This document shows positions 59,155-61,566 of a stretch of 61,566 bases of DNA, piece by piece (the first letter of the stretch is position 1; every line of letters starts with the position of its first letter). Under the pieces are notes generated by a model. That model worked only from the letters and a program-made list of their open reading frames with translations, did not search any database and was not told the DNA's origin. The stretch is from Cylindrobasidium torrendii FP15055 ss-10. Lineage: Eukaryota; Basidiomycota; Agaricomycetes; Agaricales; Physalacriaceae. The stretch lies in assembly GCA_000934385.1 (NCBI GenBank), contig KN880577.1, positions 1 through 61,566 of the forward strand. The letters run 5' to 3'. Position numbers and translations under genes: made by a program.

Positions 59155-60897
59155 ATGGCAACGATGACAGCGACGATGTCCCGCCCCGTTCTCGCGCCCC
59201 GCAGCCCGTCGGGATCCATCCGCGGACGGCTATCATCACTCGCGACCCTCAAGCCAGTCAAGAACTCGTTGGATGCATTCCAGTATGTGTACCGCGCAGG
59301 GAAACGTGGAATATGGATTGAAGAATGCACAGTTTCGCGCCGTCGACCGTGCCGTTCCAGAGACGCAAGGAGACTATGGCTGTCGCTGGCTGGGCCATTC
59401 TCATCTGGGGGTCTCAGACACTGTTTATCACTCTCTGGTGCGTGACAAACATAGCCCGAAAGCCCTTTGACTGACGAATCTGAAGCTGCTTCCCCGCTCT
59501 CTGGCCTGCCATCGCCGTCTACCTCTTCTGGATACATTTCCTCGACAAGGCACCTTGGCGCGGCGCACGACCCAGCCCGTGGTTCCGAAGCTGCGCATGG
59601 TGGCAAGACTACGCCAAGTACTACCCTGCTTCGTGCGTGCCATTTTCCCAGAGATGCCATCGCTGACCAGTCTGTAGGCTGAAGAAGGTATGCACAGGCC
59701 AATCGTACAAGAAACGCGCTGAATAGGTCTTAGGAAGCTGACCTTCCCGCTGACCGTCCCTATGTATTCGGTTATCATCCTCATGGTGAGCATAACCCAA
59801 CTCCCAGTCTTCTTATGCTCATTCTGTGCAGGTATCATTGGCATGTAGATGATGTCCTCCCATCTTCTATTCGTGTATTGATCTCGTACAGGGGAGCCTT
59901 TGCAACATTCGCGACCGAAGGTGTGCGATCCGCTCATTCCCAAGATCTGCACTCATTCCTGCTTAGCCACTGGCTGGTCCAAAGAGTTCCCTGGCATCAC
60001 TCCCCATCTCCTCACCCTCGACAGCAACTTCAAGCTGCCCATCTACCGTGACATTGCTCTAAACCTTGGCGTGGCCAGCGTCAGCAAGCGTTCATGTACA
60101 AACATTCTCAAGAAGGGTGCTGGCCAGTCAGTTACCATCGTCGTGGGAGGCGCTGCCGAAAGTCTGAGCGCACGTCCGGGCACCGCAGACTTGACCGTCA
60201 AGAAACGGTGAGGAAGGCAGCAATGGTGACTGAACCTATATTAACGTCCAATTCAAGTCTTGGATTTATCAAGCTTGCTATCACTAACGGGTACGCACGT
60301 AGCCTCCCTCCTCCAACGTGAAGCTCAACCTACCTTCAGTGCTGACCTTGTCCCCGTCTTTTCCTTCGGAGAGAACGACGTGCGTAACTTTGTGATACCG
60401 AGACACCATAGCTCACACCCTTCATAGATCTTCGACCAGATGCCCAACGAGAAGGGCACGGCTGTATACTACTTCCAGAAGAGATTCCAAGCCATCTTCG
60501 GGTTCACTCTTCCACTTTTCCACGGGCGCGCCATGCTCAACTGTGACCACATCCTTAGCGCACCACCGACACAGAACTGACCTTTGCGCAGATAACCTGG
60601 GGCTCATGCCATACAGACGCCCTATGATCGCTGTTGGTGCGTGCACACACACCTCACCTTGATATACGCTGACCCTTAGGCAGTTGGACGTCCCATTCCT
60701 GTAACCAAGTCCGCGAACCCGACTGTAGAGGAGATTCAGAAAATCCAGGATTTGTATCTCACCGAGCTCAAAAGGTTGGAACCATCGCTTAGTTATCGTT
60801 GTCACCTGTGTTCTAACACTAAAATCTTAGGATCTGGGATACTTACAAGGACGATTTTGCGAAGAAGCGCGTAAAGGAGATGGAGTTCATCGAGTGA
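59155..60897 (+). CDS. diacylglycerol O-acyltransferase, DGAT2 family
   Basis: Fourteen exons join in frame to 371 residues, with two micro-exons: 59678-59687 (10 bases) and 59832-59844 (13 bases). The first exon is 59155-59282 and the last 60831-60897. A basic N-terminus precedes a hydrophobic hairpin (MAVAGWAILIWGSQTLFITL, then FPALWPAIAVYLFWIHFLD). Family motifs follow: DRPYVFGYHPHGIIGMGAFA, FPGITPHLLTLDSNFKLPIY, VVGGAAESLSARPG, and GFIKLAITNGADLVPVFSFG. It continues YRRPMIAVVGRPIPV. HPHG is the catalytic motif. The enzyme makes triacylglycerol from diacylglycerol and acyl-CoA at the ER and lipid droplets. Every intron keeps phase. Confidence 0.95.
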
Positions 60898-61259
60898 GAG
60901 CGTCCTCGAATTTATGGGGCTATAGACGATGTAACCCTACCGCATAGTGATACTTACTGTAAGCATGTCCGACACTTGTATTCCTAACTATATAGATTGA
61001 ACGCATCTGATACTGGCTGTTCGAGTCTTTCAAGATGAATCACGGTATACCTCATACATCTCGAATCGGCGTTTGAACGCTCTTTGTGTAGCGGGCCGCT
61101 GAACTTTTTTCTTCGGTTGGGTCGATTGCTGTCGTTGGAATTCTTCACGAGCAGGGCGGTATCATCCAGACGAAATCAAGAACCTAACTACTGGCGATTG
61201 ACCGAATTGACCTTCGGGCAAGCAAGTGTCTCTGTAGGCCCTGGGAAACTCCCCTAGGA
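60898..61259. other. no gene seen
   Basis: 3' flank of DGAT2. No coding frame is convincing. Confidence 0.35.
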
Positions 61260-61356
61260 CCTCGGCGGTCGTAAGATAATTGACAGGACCAATCTCGCTT
61301 ACGCGAATTCGGCTGATTGCCATTTTAGGCTGTCAATTATCTTACAGTCGCTGAGG
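61260..61356. repeat. 27-base inverted repeat with 43-base loop
   Basis: The left arm (61260-61286) and right arm (61330-61356) are reverse complements at 24 of 27 positions, with a perfect 16-base core (CTGTCAATTATCTTAC). Mismatches are clustered in the outer part. It could be the fold of a small MITE-like element or a transcript hairpin. Confidence 0.6.
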
Positions 61357-61566
61357 CGCGCCACACAATGTGCCCCGAAATCACAAGAACTAAGCGCTGA
61401 ATGAGCTTTAAATTGGACTCGATGATATATAGGACAATTATCTATGCGCAGGAATTCTAATTTTGAGAGCAGGAGCAGCTTCCTGTAATACACGCCGGAT
61501 ATCCACTGTTTCTGCGCATCTAAAGAGATATGTATGGTTTCTGGGCGCGCGCCCGGGAGACCGTGT
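61357..61566. other. right edge, no gene seen
   Basis: A minus-strand frame at 61299-61493 is open for 64 codons but lacks an ATG start and overlaps the inverted repeat. It is not supported. Confidence 0.3.

Overview
The window looks like nuclear DNA of a mushroom-forming basidiomycete (Agaricomycetes). The genes are densely packed on both strands and are split by many introns of about 46-60 bases. The gene content also fits: a Plavaka/KDZ-type DNA transposase, a DUF6535 protein, several F-box-like proteins with poorly conserved leucine-rich tails, a trypsin-fold protein and an expanded RecQ-like helicase. No species can be named. All gene models were built by eye; most were checked by joining exons in frame.

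Layout. 1-8.8 kb is eroded and repeat-rich: a broken Est1/SMG-type gene, a Plavaka transposase with one premature stop, a tRNA-like (SINE-like) sequence, a cytochrome P450 remnant and a RecQ-like helicase with an odd motif VI. 9.1-21.7 kb carries a trypsin-fold protein with a coiled-coil insertion, a truncated DUF6535 gene, profilin, an F-box/LRR-like gene, two small unknown genes, a secreted His/Asp-rich and Ser-rich protein, and THI6 (bifunctional thiamine biosynthesis).

22-37.4 kb is the most unusual part. Two paralogous genes, each with a conserved unknown N-terminal domain and a C-terminal chromodomain, lie in inverted orientation. Between them are an 11-exon gene resembling bacterial epsilon-poly-lysine synthetase (A domain, T domain, membrane segments, three left-handed beta-helix domains) and a hotdog thioesterase, both on the minus strand. 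A third, decayed chromodomain piece lies just outside.

37.4-61.6 kb is mostly housekeeping: tRNA-Ile(AAU), an F-box protein, a Hos2/HDAC3-type histone deacetylase, a small nuclear-looking unknown, CDC48, tubulin cofactor B with an F-box gene divergent from it, a SPRY protein, two tandem enoyl-reductase/quinone-oxidoreductase-like genes (the second with a premature stop), another F-box gene and DGAT2. A 27-base inverted repeat closes the window.

Main candidates for a second look are the Pls-like synthetase with its thioesterase neighbour and the flanking chromodomain pair. Two likely GC-AG introns and several micro-exons (10-23 bases) would defeat automatic annotation here.
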